Of a stretch of DNA of 64,000 bases, positions 16,745 through 26,678 are shown piece after piece. This DNA comes from an uncultured Oscillospiraceae bacterium. Its GTDB lineage: Bacteria; Bacillota; Clostridia; Oscillospirales; Acutalibacteraceae. The number at the start of each line of letters is the position of its first letter. The first letter of the stretch is position 1. Location of the stretch: the NCBI GenBank assembly GCA_902490735.1, contig CABUFC010000006.1, positions 1-64,000 of the forward strand, read 5' to 3'. The translations under genes and the position numbers were made by a program. The notes under the pieces were generated by a model. The model was not told where the DNA came from and did not search any database. It was given only the letters and a program-made list of their open reading frames with translations.

Positions 16745-19524
16745 TTTTTAACCAAAAAAAGATTGCCGTTTTAGGAAAACCAAAAGAAAAATACTTGGCG
16801 ACGTTTTTTTTGGCGATGCTTGCCGCAACAGCGGTGTTTTTGCCTTTTATAATTATCGATAAAGGCTATTTCCTTTTTTACGGAGATTTTAACGTACAGC
16901 AAATACCTTTTTATAAGCTTTCGCACGAAGCAATTTTGTCTGGCGAAACAGGTTGGAATTTCGGTACGGATCTTGGTGTAAACTTTATTGGATCCTATAG
17001 TTTTTATACGCTCGGAAGCCCCTTCTTTTTGCTTACTCTTTTATTCCCAAATAATTTTTTACCTTTTTTAATGGGGCCGCTTTTAATACTTAAATTTTCA
17101 CTTGCGGCACTTACGTCTTATTGCTATATCAGGCGATTTACGCGTATGCCGGAATCCGCTATGATAGGTGGGCTTTTGTATGCTTTTTCAGGTTTTTCGG
17201 TTTATAATATCTTTTTTAATCATTTCCACGAAGCAATAATTTTGTTCCCGTTGCTTTTGTTGTCGTTAGAACTTTTGATAACCGAAAACAAACGCGGATT
17301 TTTTGCCGCCATGGTTGCTCTTTGCGCGGCTGTAAACTACTTTTTCTTTTTCGGAATGGTCTGCTTTGTTGTAATTTATTGGTTTGTTCGTGTGCTGTCG
17401 GGCAATCTGCATATAACCTTTAAAAGATTTATGGTTATTTTTTTTGAGGCGGTTATCGGCCTTTTGTGTGCTGCGGCAATACTTCTTCCAAGCATACTTG
17501 CTATTTTGGGCAATTCAAGAATTTACGAGTTTACAACCGGTTGGCCGGGGATTTTATACTCAGACGAGCAAAGATACGCGAATATTATTCAGTGTTTCTT
17601 TTTCCCGCCGGATATTCCTGCAAGACCGGTGTTTTTTCCGCAGGCAAATGCAAAATGGTCGTCGCTTGGCGGTTGGTTGCCATTGTTTTCAATGGTTAGT
17701 GTTACAGCGATTTTACAGCAGAAAAAAGGCAGCTTTTTAAGGCGCATTATTTGCATTTCTGCATTTATAGCGTTAGTACCTGTATTAAACAGCGTATTCA
17801 GTATGCTCAATACCGCGTACTATGCCAGATGGTTTTACATGCCTATTTTAATGATGTGCCTTGCTACAGTTACCGCTATTGAGGATAAAAGCGTTGACTG
17901 GAACACCCCATTTAAATGGGTTGCCGGCATTACCATAGGCATAGTTTTGGTTATTGGTCTTTTCCCGTGGTACGACGAAAAAGGCGTGCTGAGGTTTGGC
18001 CTTTATACCTATGACGAAAACAATGTTTATTTATATCGCTTTTTAATAGCTTCTGCTATAGCGCTTGCTTCACTTTTTATTTTAAAACTGCTGTTGCCGC
18101 TGATGCGCAAAAACGAAACTTCATTTTTAAAAGTTTCAACCGCGCTTGTAATAGTTATTAGCATTATTTACAGCGTTGTATTTATTTCAACGGGAAAATC
18201 TCATTCTTACGATACTAAAACCGTAATGAAAGAACAGCTTTTAGAAAGCACTCTTACACTTGATGACAGCGATACTTTTAGGGTGGACGTTTACGACGGT
18301 GTAGATAATACCGCCATGTTTTTAAACCTTCAAACAATAAATGCTTTTCATTCGATTGTACCGAAATCCGTTACAGAATTTTGGGAATATGTCGGCGAAG
18401 AGCGCGGCGTTGCGAGCCGCCCCGGCACAAATACTTATGCTGCAAGAAGCTTGCTTTCGGTAAAATATCTGCTTGACCGCGAGGGCCGAACAAATGCCGA
18501 CGATAATTTTGTTGATTCATCAGGCAATGCAAAAATGCCGGGCTATATTTATTTTAAGACACAAGGCGGATATAATGTTTACGAAAACAAAAATTATATT
18601 CCGATGGGATTTACTTACGATTACTATATTTTAAAAAGTGAAGCCGATGAGTATTCAAAGAGTGATCGCGCCAACCTTATGGTAAAGGCTATGATTTTAG
18701 ATGACGCTCAGGCCGCAAAATACGGCAATATTTTAACCGATATTGCAAAATCACCCGATAATCTTGCAAACCAAGAAGCGACCGACGAAGAAGGCGTTAT
18801 TAATATTGAAAATCAGCTTTCAAGCGAAGCATTAAACAATCCGGAGGATAGTTCTGCTGTTGGCATTGACGAGACTGCTTCGGTTTATGAAGATAATGCT
18901 AAGATTATTTTAAACAGCGAATCGCTAAGATCTGATGCAGAGCTTCGACGTGCAAGCGCCGGCATATACTCTAAGTTTAATAATGGCTTTAATGAAAAAA
19001 TTACGCTTGAAAACGATAATCTTGTATTTTTCTCTATTCCTTACGACGAAGGATGGACTGCAACCGTAAACGGCCAAGCGGCAACCATTGAAAAGGTTAA
19101 TATCGGATTTATGGCGGTTCTTGCAAAGGCCGGAACTAACGATATTACCTTTACCTACCATACTCCGGGACTTAAGCTTGGCATATATATTTCTATTGCT
19201 TCTTTAAGTATTCTTTTAATTTATTACGTTATTTGCATTTTTGTATATAAAAATAAAGAACCTTTGCTTGATTATCCCGAAGGCGAAGAGCTTTTAAAAA
19301 GATTTGAGCAAGAAAAAGAAGAGGTGCCGGACGATTCGGACGTATGGGACGATATTTCCGAAGCGGATTATACCGATTATTCAAGTGCAAACAATGGATT
19401 TAATCGTGGCTTTTATTTAAATATCGACGATGATGATAAAACCGATACGGCGCCAAAAAAAGATGAGAATAATGACGCTGATGATGGATTTAATATAGAT
19501 ATTGACTTTGACAGCTTTGAGTAG
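16741..19524 (+). CDS. YfhO-family membrane protein
   Basis: 927 aa with an N-terminal block of about 12 membrane segments, an extracytoplasmic region (about 480-800) with the ENDNLVFFSIPYDEGWTATVNG-type segment, one more membrane helix (about 815-835) and a very acidic cytoplasmic tail of about 90 residues rich in Asp/Glu. YfhO proteins are GT-C-like and are linked to glycosylation of lipoteichoic acid or other glycopolymers in Firmicutes. The NDF/QQIPFYKL luminal loop after helix 1 is typical. Coupled to the GT87-like gene. Confidence 0.87.
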   Translation: MIFNQKKIAVLGKPKEKYLATFFLAMLAATAVFLPFIIIDKGYFLFYGDFNVQQIPFYKLSHEAILSGETGWNFGTDLGVNFIGSYSFYTLGSPFFLLTLLFPNNFLPFLMGPLLILKFSLAALTSYCYIRRFTRMPESAMIGGLLYAFSGFSVYNIFFNHFHEAIILFPLLLLSLELLITENKRGFFAAMVALCAAVNYFFFFGMVCFVVIYWFVRVLSGNLHITFKRFMVIFFEAVIGLLCAAAILLPSILAILGNSRIYEFTTGWPGILYSDEQRYANIIQCFFFPPDIPARPVFFPQANAKWSSLGGWLPLFSMVSVTAILQQKKGSFLRRIICISAFIALVPVLNSVFSMLNTAYYARWFYMPILMMCLATVTAIEDKSVDWNTPFKWVAGITIGIVLVIGLFPWYDEKGVLRFGLYTYDENNVYLYRFLIASAIALASLFILKLLLPLMRKNETSFLKVSTALVIVISIIYSVVFISTGKSHSYDTKTVMKEQLLESTLTLDDSDTFRVDVYDGVDNTAMFLNLQTINAFHSIVPKSVTEFWEYVGEERGVASRPGTNTYAARSLLSVKYLLDREGRTNADDNFVDSSGNAKMPGYIYFKTQGGYNVYENKNYIPMGFTYDYYILKSEADEYSKSDRANLMVKAMILDDAQAAKYGNILTDIAKSPDNLANQEATDEEGVINIENQLSSEALNNPEDSSAVGIDETASVYEDNAKIILNSESLRSDAELRRASAGIYSKFNNGFNEKITLENDNLVFFSIPYDEGWTATVNGQAATIEKVNIGFMAVLAKAGTNDITFTYHTPGLKLGIYISIASLSILLIYYVICIFVYKNKEPLLDYPEGEELLKRFEQEKEEVPDDSDVWDDISEADYTDYSSANNGFNRGFYLNIDDDDKTDTAPKKDENNDADDGFNIDIDFDSFE

Positions 19525-19532
19525 AGGATAAA

Positions 19533-20240
19533 ATGCCGAAATTTTTTGTAGATACATTTAACGGAAAACTTGAAGGTGAAAATGCGCAGCATGCCATAAA
19601 ATCGCTAAGAATAAAACCCGGCGAAAAACTGGTGGTAGGCGACGGTAACCTTTATGACTATTATTGCCACGTAAAAAGCATACTTGGCAATACTGTAGAG
19701 CTAAGTTTGGATGAAAAAAGGCCTAACAATACTGAGCCCTCTTTAAAGGTTACGCTTTATCAGTGCCTATTAAAGGGAGATAAGCTTAGCGAGGTAATTA
19801 AGCATGCGGTAGAGCTCGGGGTGGATAAAATCGTTCCTGTAATATCGGAGCATTGCGTAAAACTTCTTCGAGACAATGAAAAGCTTACAGCAAGGCTAAA
19901 CAGAATTTCCGAATCCGCCGCAAAACAATCCTTTAGGGGAAAAATTCCGGTGGTAGAAATGCCGGTAAATATTAGTGAAGTGCCAAAAAACAGCATTATT
20001 TTGTACGAGGCTTCAGGTGAAAGTTTTAAATCCGCAATAGAAAGCAGATTAAAAGAAACGCCCGAAGAATTGGGTATATTAATAGGAAGTGAAGGCGGCT
20101 TTTCTGCAAAGGAAGCGGCAATGTTTAAATACAAAGTACATTTAGGCAACCGTATTTTACGTGCGGAAACCGCACCGCTTGCGGCGCTTGCTATAATAAT
20201 GCACCTAACCGGCAATTTGGAGGATTCATATGCTTTTTAA
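19533..20240 (+). CDS. rsmE: 16S rRNA m3U1498 methyltransferase RsmE
   Basis: 235 aa SPOUT methyltransferase. N-terminal PUA-like part, then VTLYQCLLKGDKLSEVIKHAVELGV, AKQSFRGKIPVV and the knot LIGSEGGFSAKEA...LGNRILRAETAPLAAL. Length is normal. It starts 8 bp after yfhO and overlaps the pth start, forming rsmE-pth-mfd-pfkB with overlapping ends throughout. Confidence 0.96.
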   Translation: MPKFFVDTFNGKLEGENAQHAIKSLRIKPGEKLVVGDGNLYDYYCHVKSILGNTVELSLDEKRPNNTEPSLKVTLYQCLLKGDKLSEVIKHAVELGVDKIVPVISEHCVKLLRDNEKLTARLNRISESAAKQSFRGKIPVVEMPVNISEVPKNSIILYEASGESFKSAIESRLKETPEELGILIGSEGGFSAKEAAMFKYKVHLGNRILRAETAPLAALAIIMHLTGNLEDSYAF

Positions 20241-20826
20241 TAAAAACGGAATTGAATATATAATTGTCGGACTTGGAAACCCCGGAATAAGATACGAGCA
20301 AACAAGGCACAACGTGGGCTTTACTGCGGCTGATTTTTTAAGCGGCAAGTTTAATGCGACTTTTAAATTAAAAAATAATGCACTATATGCTACAGTGGGT
20401 ATCGGCAAGTATAAATGCCTTGTTTTAAAGCCGCAAACATATATGAATAATTCGGGTGAGGCAGTAGCCTATTTTGCGAATTATTATAAAATTGCGCCGG
20501 AAAAAATAATTGTGATTTGTGATGATGTGTCGTTACCTTTTGGTAGCCTTCGTATAAAACGAAAGGGCAGCTTCGGCGGTCACAACGGCATAAAAAGCAT
20601 AATTGAGCTTTTAGGAAGCGACGATTTTGTAAGAATAAAAATAGGCGTAGGCAATAAACCAAATCCCGATTATGATTTAGCGGATTTTGTTTTGGGAAAA
20701 TTTTCAAAAGATGAGAGTGCACGAATAAAACCCGTAATTGAAAATGCGGCAGAAGCGGCACAATGTATTATTACGGAGGATATAGATACCGCAATGAACC
20801 GGTATAATAAAATATCAAATGCTTAA
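20230..20826 (+). CDS. pth: Peptidyl-tRNA hydrolase
   Basis: 198 aa. Releases peptidyl-tRNA by ester hydrolysis. Catalytic His in NPGIRYEQTRHNVGF, Asn in KPQTYMNNSG, Asp in VICDDVSLPFG, and GGHNGIKSI. TTGGAGG lies about six bases before ATG 20230, and the gene begins 11 bp inside rsmE. Its 3' end overlaps mfd by 8 bp. Confidence 0.97.
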   Translation: MLFNKNGIEYIIVGLGNPGIRYEQTRHNVGFTAADFLSGKFNATFKLKNNALYATVGIGKYKCLVLKPQTYMNNSGEAVAYFANYYKIAPEKIIVICDDVSLPFGSLRIKRKGSFGGHNGIKSIIELLGSDDFVRIKIGVGNKPNPDYDLADFVLGKFSKDESARIKPVIENAAEAAQCIITEDIDTAMNRYNKISNA

Positions 20827-23800
20827 TGATTTTTATATCCGAAACAGCCGCGTTTTAAAGGAATTATCTGAAAGCCTTAATAATGGCGTTTTACCTGTTG
20901 AAGTAAACGGTTTATCTAAAGGGTTTAAAAGCCTTTTAGTCGGGGCTTTTGAAAAATGCGCGGTAGTAGTACCCAATGCCGCGGAGGCAGCAAACCTTGT
21001 AGACGAGCTAAAAGTGCTGGGACTAAATGCACTAAGGCTTGAGACAAGAGATTATGCAATACGCGACATTAGCGGATACTCAAAAGAATACGAACACAAA
21101 AGAATTAACACCCTGTCACACATGGTTGACGGGGATTTTGACGTTATTGTGCTTGATGCAGAGTGTTTAACGCAAAAATTTATTAATAAAGATTTTTTAG
21201 TACAAAGCGCCATAACCGTAAAAAAAGACGAAACATTGGATTTCGAGCAGTTTAAAAACAGTTTAATTACACTCGGCTACGAAAGAACAAATGAAGTTTC
21301 AGGAATAGGCCAGTTTTCCGTAAGGGGAGATATTGTTGACGTTTTTTCTCCCGGACTAAACGAGCCTGTTAGAATCGATTTTTTCGGTGATACCATAGAC
21401 GAACTTCATTTTTTCGATACGGATAATCAAAGAAAAACCGACTCTCTTAAAATGGTTAAAATACTGCCTGTTAGCGAATCTGCAGACATAGATAAAGAAG
21501 CACTTAAAAAGTACCAAAAATCCATAGAAAAAAAGAATACATTGCTGTTTGATACTATCGAGCGGGACATATCTTCCGATATGTTTTACGGCGACAGATA
21601 TATGGCGTTTTTTAGAGCTAAACCATCAACATTTTTTGATTATTTTAGCAGCATTTTGTTCGTGTCGGAATTTAACGCGGTGCTTTCTCGCTTAAAAAGC
21701 TTAAAAGAAATTCGTGACGCCGAAAAAAAGGAGCTTATAAGCGAAGGACTTTTATCAGATAAAACCGATGTTTTTTACCTTAATAAAACAGATGTTTTAA
21801 ACGGCTTAAAAGAATCTAATTTAGTATATCTCGAAGCGTTTTTAAGCTCAAAAAACGATATCCCGCCAAAACAAATCATAAATACAAACCTTAAAAGCTT
21901 AAACAGCTGGAACGGTGGTATAGATATATTAATTGCCGATATTAAAGAATACGCCTTATCAAAAATTGTAGTTTTTATGAGAAACGAAAAATCCGCTATG
22001 TTGTTGTGTGAGCAATTAGAACAGAATGACATTCACGCAGTATACTTTAAAAACGACAATTTTCCAAGCGAAAACGGCGTATACGTAACGGTCGGATGGC
22101 TTCCTGAAAGCTTTTACGATCCCGAGCAAAACCTGCTTTTAATTACTCAAAGCGAAATTCAAAGCCGCGTAAAAAAAAGAAAACATCAAAAAAACGGCAT
22201 ACACAGTTTAGAAGAATTATCAGTCGGCGATTATGTTGTGCATTATGCGCACGGTATTGGTCAATTTATGGGAATAACCAAAATTAAAACCGACAGCATA
22301 ATTAAAGACTATATTAAAATTAAATATCGCGGAACAGATATTTTATATCTTCCTGTAACACAGCTTGATCTTGTGTCAAAATATATAGGGTCAAATCCTA
22401 ACGGGAAAATCCGTTTGAACAAGCTTGGAGGCACCGAATGGCAAAACGCGACAAAACGCGTAAAAGCCGCAGTAAAAGAAATGGCCAAAGAGCTTATCGA
22501 GCTATACTCAAAGCGTAATAAATTAAAGGGTTTTGCCTTCGGTAAGGACAGCACCTTGCAAAACGATTTCGAAGCCTGCTTTAACTACGAAGAAACTGAC
22601 GATCAGCTAAAAGCTTCGGAAGAAATTAAAGCGGATATGCAAAAGCCGATCCCCATGGACAGGCTTTTGTGCGGCGATGTTGGCTTCGGCAAAACCGAAG
22701 TTGCCTTTAGAGCCGCCTTTAAATGTATAGAAAGCGGCAAGCAGTGCGCTATTTTAGTGCCTACAACTCTTCTTGCCAATCAGCATTATAATACGGCAAT
22801 AGAAAGATTCGGCCGTTTTCCGATTAACATTGAAATACTTAACCGTTATAGAACAAAAAAACAAATTAACGAAAGCCTAAAAAATATAAAGCGCGGCACA
22901 GCGGATTTAATAATTGGTACGCACAGAATGATTTCAAGTGATGTGGATTTTCACGATTTGGGGCTTCTTATCATCGATGAGGAACAGCGCTTTGGTGTCG
23001 CCCAAAAAGAGCGTTTAAAATCTAAATTTGTTTCGGTTGATATATTAACTCTTTCGGCTACGCCTATACCAAGGACGCTCAATATGGCAATGAGCGGGCT
23101 TAGAGATATGTCCTCTATTGAAGAAGCTCCGCAGGACAGAAAACCCGTACAAACCTATGTAATTCGTCAAACGCCGGGCATTGTCATCGAAGCCATAAAC
23201 AAAGAACTTCGCCGCGGCGGTCAGGTCTTTTATCTTCATAATAATATTGAGTCAATTTACAGTACAGCCTCCAAAATACAGGGCATGATACCAAACGCGC
23301 GCATAGGCGTTGCACACGGTAGAATGGGCGAAGACGAACTGTCAAGCGTGTGGCAGGACCTGTTAGACGCTAAAATTGATGTTCTTGTTTGCACAACCAT
23401 AATTGAAACCGGCGTGGATGTCGCAAATGCTAATACTTTAATTGTTGAAAATGCGGACCGCTACGGTCTTGCTCAGCTTTATCAAATTCGCGGCAGAGTC
23501 GGCAGAAGTCCCAGAAAAGCATATGCATATTTTTTGTACAAAGCTGATAAAGTTTTATCGGAAGTCGCCGAAAAACGGCTTGTGGCAATTAAGGAGTTTA
23601 CCGAGTTTGGCTCCGGATTTAAAATTGCCATGCGCGACTTAGAAATTAGGGGAGCCGGCAATATTCTCGGAAGCGAACAGCATGGACATATGGAGTCTGT
23701 CGGATACGATATGTATGTAAAGCTTCTTGGTGAAGCTGTGCGTGAAGAAAAAGGCGAGACTTCAAAAACATTGCCCGAATGTACGGTGGATTTAAATATT

Positions 23801-24208
23801 TCCGCGAGCATCCCCGAAGATTATATTCCTTATGTAACCGCAAGGCTTGGCATTTATAGGCGAATTGCTGACATAAGAAGCTTTGCCGACGCCGATGACG
23901 TAAAAGAGGAAATGATTGATCGCTTTGGTGATATTCCGCCTATGGTTATTGGCCTTATTGATATAGCTTTAGTACGCGCCGCAGCAGCAAATAACAATAT
24001 TTATGAAATTTCGCAACAAAAGAACGAAATATTTTTAAAGCTTCATGAACTAAATCTTGAAGAAGCCTCAAAAGTTTTAGCAAAACTTGGCGATAATGCG
24101 GCGCTTGGAACGGCGGACGGTAAGCCGTGCTATAAAGTTAAAATCGATGAAAACAAAACGCCGCTTGATACCATAAAAATAATCACTGAAAGGTTGAATG
24201 CACAATGA
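20819..24208 (+). CDS. mfd: Transcription-repair coupling factor Mfd
   Basis: 1129 aa, full length. N-terminal UvrB-like module, RNA-polymerase-interacting CarD-like domain (SVGDYVVHYAHGIGQFMG, about 465-480) and RecG-like helicase: GDVGFGKTEVAFR (Walker A), IIDEEQRFGV (DEEQ), LSATPIPRTL, TTIIETGVDVANANT and QLYQIRGRVGR. The TRCF C-terminal domain follows. Removes stalled RNA polymerase and recruits UvrA. Confidence 0.97.
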   Translation: MLNDFYIRNSRVLKELSESLNNGVLPVEVNGLSKGFKSLLVGAFEKCAVVVPNAAEAANLVDELKVLGLNALRLETRDYAIRDISGYSKEYEHKRINTLSHMVDGDFDVIVLDAECLTQKFINKDFLVQSAITVKKDETLDFEQFKNSLITLGYERTNEVSGIGQFSVRGDIVDVFSPGLNEPVRIDFFGDTIDELHFFDTDNQRKTDSLKMVKILPVSESADIDKEALKKYQKSIEKKNTLLFDTIERDISSDMFYGDRYMAFFRAKPSTFFDYFSSILFVSEFNAVLSRLKSLKEIRDAEKKELISEGLLSDKTDVFYLNKTDVLNGLKESNLVYLEAFLSSKNDIPPKQIINTNLKSLNSWNGGIDILIADIKEYALSKIVVFMRNEKSAMLLCEQLEQNDIHAVYFKNDNFPSENGVYVTVGWLPESFYDPEQNLLLITQSEIQSRVKKRKHQKNGIHSLEELSVGDYVVHYAHGIGQFMGITKIKTDSIIKDYIKIKYRGTDILYLPVTQLDLVSKYIGSNPNGKIRLNKLGGTEWQNATKRVKAAVKEMAKELIELYSKRNKLKGFAFGKDSTLQNDFEACFNYEETDDQLKASEEIKADMQKPIPMDRLLCGDVGFGKTEVAFRAAFKCIESGKQCAILVPTTLLANQHYNTAIERFGRFPINIEILNRYRTKKQINESLKNIKRGTADLIIGTHRMISSDVDFHDLGLLIIDEEQRFGVAQKERLKSKFVSVDILTLSATPIPRTLNMAMSGLRDMSSIEEAPQDRKPVQTYVIRQTPGIVIEAINKELRRGGQVFYLHNNIESIYSTASKIQGMIPNARIGVAHGRMGEDELSSVWQDLLDAKIDVLVCTTIIETGVDVANANTLIVENADRYGLAQLYQIRGRVGRSPRKAYAYFLYKADKVLSEVAEKRLVAIKEFTEFGSGFKIAMRDLEIRGAGNILGSEQHGHMESVGYDMYVKLLGEAVREEKGETSKTLPECTVDLNISASIPEDYIPYVTARLGIYRRIADIRSFADADDVKEEMIDRFGDIPPMVIGLIDIALVRAAAANNNIYEISQQKNEIFLKLHELNLEEASKVLAKLGDNAALGTADGKPCYKVKIDENKTPLDTIKIITERLNAQ

Positions 24209-25116
24209 TTTATACTGTTACACTCAATCCGGCCGTTGATTATGTTGTCGGCTTAGATGAAATACGCCTTGGTGAAGTCAACCGAACGTTCGGTGAGCAA
24301 ATCTTTTTTGGCGGCAAGGGTATAAATGTGTCAATCGTTTTACGAAGGCTAGGCATTAAAAGCACGGCGCTCGGTTTTATTGCGGGTTTTACAGGGAACG
24401 CTTTAAAAAATCAGCTGATGCTTGAAGGTGTATCCAGTGATTTTTTGCAGGTTGACGGTTTTACGAGAATTAATGTTAAAATCCGGTCGAAATTAGAAAC
24501 CGAGCTTAACGGAAGCGGCCCGTTTATTGACGAGCAGTCTTTATTATCATTAATTAAACAACTTCAAAATCTTAACAACGAAGACTGGCTTATTCTTTCG
24601 GGGTCGCTGCCTAAATGTTTAAAAAAGGACACATACAAGCGTATTTTAGATGCTGTAAAACATAGCGGCGTAAAGACGGTCGTAGATACTTCCGGTGAAG
24701 CTCTGCTAGAGGCTATAAAGGCGTCTTGCGACTATATAAAACCGAATATTTCTGAACTGTCCGAAATTTTAAATAAAAAACTCGATACCACAAAAAGCGT
24801 TATTGAAGCTGCAAAAAACATTCAAAAATTCGGCGCCAAAAACGTTATAGTTTCAATGGGCAAATACGGGGCGGTATTTGTCGATCAAAAAGGCGGTGTT
24901 ATAACCGAAGAAGCACCCGTTATAAATCCCGTAAACACTGTAGGCAGCGGAGACAGTCTTTTAGCAGGTTTTATTTCCGGCTTTATTTCAACAAACAACC
25001 CACGAACCGCTTTAAAACTGGGTGTTGCCGCAGGAAGTGCAACAGCCGCTTCAGAGGGTTTAGCAAGTAAATCCGCTATTATGGAAATTTTTAGTGACAA
25101 AAATAAAAGCATGTGA
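24205..25116 (+). CDS. pfkB: 1-phosphofructokinase family (PfkB-type) hexose kinase
   Basis: 303 aa ribokinase-fold kinase. N-terminal TVTLNPAVDYVV and FFGGKGINVS (substrate site), LSGSLPK, KPNISEL and the C-terminal GSGDSLLAGFISG anion-hole/catalytic Asp are typical of FruK/LacC-type enzymes. It overlaps mfd by 4 bp. There is no fructose PTS gene nearby, so fructose-1-phosphate as substrate is inferred from the family only; tagatose-6-phosphate is an alternative. Confidence 0.88.
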   Translation: MIYTVTLNPAVDYVVGLDEIRLGEVNRTFGEQIFFGGKGINVSIVLRRLGIKSTALGFIAGFTGNALKNQLMLEGVSSDFLQVDGFTRINVKIRSKLETELNGSGPFIDEQSLLSLIKQLQNLNNEDWLILSGSLPKCLKKDTYKRILDAVKHSGVKTVVDTSGEALLEAIKASCDYIKPNISELSEILNKKLDTTKSVIEAAKNIQKFGAKNVIVSMGKYGAVFVDQKGGVITEEAPVINPVNTVGSGDSLLAGFISGFISTNNPRTALKLGVAAGSATAASEGLASKSAIMEIFSDKNKSM

Positions 25117-25125
25117 TATAATAAC

Positions 25126-25193
25126 CTCAAACCGGAAGCGTAAAACGCTGCCAAAATGCTAAGCGCATTTTAAAGCTTACGCTTTAGTTTGAG
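25126..25193. repeat. Long interrupted hairpin downstream of pfkB
   Basis: CTCAAAC (25126-25132)/GTTTGAG (25187-25193), AAGCGTAA (25136-25143)/TTACGCTT (25177-25184) and AAAATGC (25153-25159)/GCATTTT (25165-25171) nest in order around a 5-nt loop. There is no T-run, so it is not a plain terminator. Confidence 0.8.
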
Positions 25194-25207
25194 AACATTG
25201 TATTGTT

Positions 25208-25269
25208 AAAACCACCGTAAAACACGGCGCGCGGCCTTGCCGCCTGCAAAAGCTTACGCTTTTGGTTTT
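25208..25269. other. Three-hairpin (cloverleaf-like) structured element
   Basis: AAAACCA (25208-25214) pairs with TGGTTTT (25263-25269) and encloses three hairpins: CCGT/ACGG (25215-25227), GCGGC/GCCGC (25231-25243) and AAAAGC/GCTTTT (25248-25263). The last shares AAAGCTTACGCTTT with the preceding hairpin. It ends about 30 bp before the ribosome-binding site of the next gene. No known RNA family was recognised. Confidence 0.6.
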
Positions 25270-25309
25270 GTGATATATTTATTCCTTAAAATAATATGAG
25301 GTGAAAGCA

Positions 25310-26050
25310 TTGACCGATAATATTCAAAAAATATTGATGGCTGAAATTGAACCTGTAATAAAAGAGCAGGGATTTTTAAAAGCTGATGATGTTTATAAAA
25401 ATGAAACCTACGCATTTAAAATCGAGCACAGCGAGGAAGAAAAACTTCTTAAACTTTATTGCGCTACAGTTGACAACGGCGAAGTAGGCGATTTTTCCGA
25501 AGCTTCCGCGTTTTTATTCGAAGACCCCGAAAACGAGCGCGACGCAATGAGCGCCGGGTTAGATTTTGTTGATACTATAAAAACTCGTTTTGGCATTAAA
25601 AACACAAAAAATGCAAATGCCAACATCATTCTTCCAAAAGCGGACAAGAAAAAGTCGCCGGATATAGATTCTTTTACCGGAACAATGTTGTCTGTTTTCC
25701 CTGAATTTAAAGAGACTTATAAAGAAGAAGTCGAACGCTTCGGCGGATTTATGGCTATTGATTTTTATAAGCGCTTTATAGCCCCAAAAGCGGCTGAAAT
25801 TCTGCTTTCTAATAATCGCAAACAGATTAAAAAGCTTTTATCTACACTTTCGGATATGTACGAGCAGGGCGATAAAATTGTGGGCGACATTGTTGTCGGC
25901 ATTATTTTAACTAAGGCTGCCGACTTTGATAAAGAAAAGGCTGACATCTTCCTTTCATATATGGATGATTATCCATACCTCAAACCCGCGTTTAAGAATT
26001 ATTTTGAGTTATCCGTTAAAGATAAAAAAATAAAAGAAATGTTGGCATAA
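25310..26050 (+). CDS. Conserved hypothetical protein
   Basis: 246 aa from TTG 25310, with GAGGTG six bases upstream; GTG 25301 would put the ribosome-binding site inside the start. Soluble, acidic, no signal peptide. The N-terminal half (about 1-110) looks alpha/beta, with KIEHSEEEKLLKLYCATVD. A Lys/Asn-rich linker follows, then a helical C-terminal half (FPEFKETYKEEVERFGG...) with KKLLSTLSDMYEQGDKIVGDIVV. I do not recognise a family. It is preceded by the structured DNA at 25126-25269 and followed by the rpmH promoter. Confidence 0.75.
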   Translation: MTDNIQKILMAEIEPVIKEQGFLKADDVYKNETYAFKIEHSEEEKLLKLYCATVDNGEVGDFSEASAFLFEDPENERDAMSAGLDFVDTIKTRFGIKNTKNANANIILPKADKKKSPDIDSFTGTMLSVFPEFKETYKEEVERFGGFMAIDFYKRFIAPKAAEILLSNNRKQIKKLLSTLSDMYEQGDKIVGDIVVGIILTKAADFDKEKADIFLSYMDDYPYLKPAFKNYFELSVKDKKIKEMLA

Positions 26051-26074
26051 TTAATTAAAAATATAAAATAATTA

Positions 26075-26103
26075 TTGACATTTAGCCAAAATTTAGATAT
26101 AAT
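26075..26103 (+). promoter_or_regulatory. Consensus promoter of rpmH
   Basis: TTGACA (26075-26080), 17 bases, TATAAT (26098-26103). A perfect sigma-A match 37 bp before the rpmH start, fitting high expression. Confidence 0.9.
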
Positions 26104-26139
26104 CTAAAGGCTATGAACAAATAAACGGAGGACTTAAAC

Positions 26140-26274
26140 ATGAAGAGGACTTATCAGCCGAAAAAGCTTCATCGTAAGAAGGAACACGGCTTTTTAAAAA
26201 GAATGGCAACACGCAACGGCCGCAAGGTGTTATCTCGCCGCAGAGCAAAGCACAGAAAGTCATTAAGTTATTAA
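26140..26274 (+). CDS. rpmH: 50S ribosomal protein L34
   Basis: 44-codon gene with GGAGG seven bases before ATG 26140. The protein MKRTYQPKKLHRKKEHGF...RNGRKVLSRRRAKHRKSLSY is an unmistakable L34. It sits in the usual place before rnpA, but the gene on its other side is not dnaA. A terminator-like hairpin follows it. Confidence 0.98.
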   Translation: MKRTYQPKKLHRKKEHGFLKRMATRNGRKVLSRRRAKHRKSLSY

Positions 26275-26278
26275 AAAC

Positions 26279-26320
26279 TGGCCGCGATGGGTGAAAACCC
26301 TGTTTGCGGTCTTTTTACTT
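26279..26320 (+). terminator. Partial terminator/attenuator after rpmH
   Basis: GGCCGC pairs with GCGGTC (one G-T), enclosing GGGT/ACCC, and CTTTTTA follows. It would reduce read-through from the strong rpmH promoter into rnpA. Confidence 0.65.
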
Positions 26321-26343
26321 AATTTGCTTAAAGCAAAATACGG

Positions 26344-26676
26344 GTGATCCGCACGAAATACTCTACCTTTAAACTCAATAAGGATTTTAAAAGAATGTAC
26401 GGGCAGGGCAAAAATTTTGTGTATCCTGCTTTAGTAATTTATATTAAAAAAAACAATCTTGCGTTTAACCGAATCGGCATTACCGCAAGCACAAAAATCG
26501 GCGGTGCGGTAAAACGCAATCGCGCAAGAAGAATTATTCGCGCGGCATTCGTTGATGTGTTTAAAGATCTTTCTGGATATGACGTGGTGTTTGCCGCCCG
26601 TGCTAAAACCACGCGCTGTAAAATGCAGGACGTAAAAAGATGTATGTTAAATGCGCTTGAAAGTATGGAGAAATAA
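26344..26676 (+). CDS. rnpA: Ribonuclease P protein component
   Basis: 110 aa basic protein that helps RNase P RNA process pre-tRNA 5' ends. Family motif GGAVKRNRARRIIRAAF and N-terminal KLNKDFKRMYGQGK. The frame is closed upstream by a stop at 26329, so GTG 26344 is the only reasonable start; no clear ribosome-binding site is visible. It is 3 bp from yidD. Confidence 0.95.
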   Translation: MIRTKYSTFKLNKDFKRMYGQGKNFVYPALVIYIKKNNLAFNRIGITASTKIGGAVKRNRARRIIRAAFVDVFKDLSGYDVVFAARAKTTRCKMQDVKRCMLNALESMEK

Positions 26677-26678
26677 TA

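Noticed and set aside
26041..26139. Replication origin beside rpmH
   Set aside because: No DnaA boxes or AT-rich unwinding repeats were seen, and dnaA is absent.
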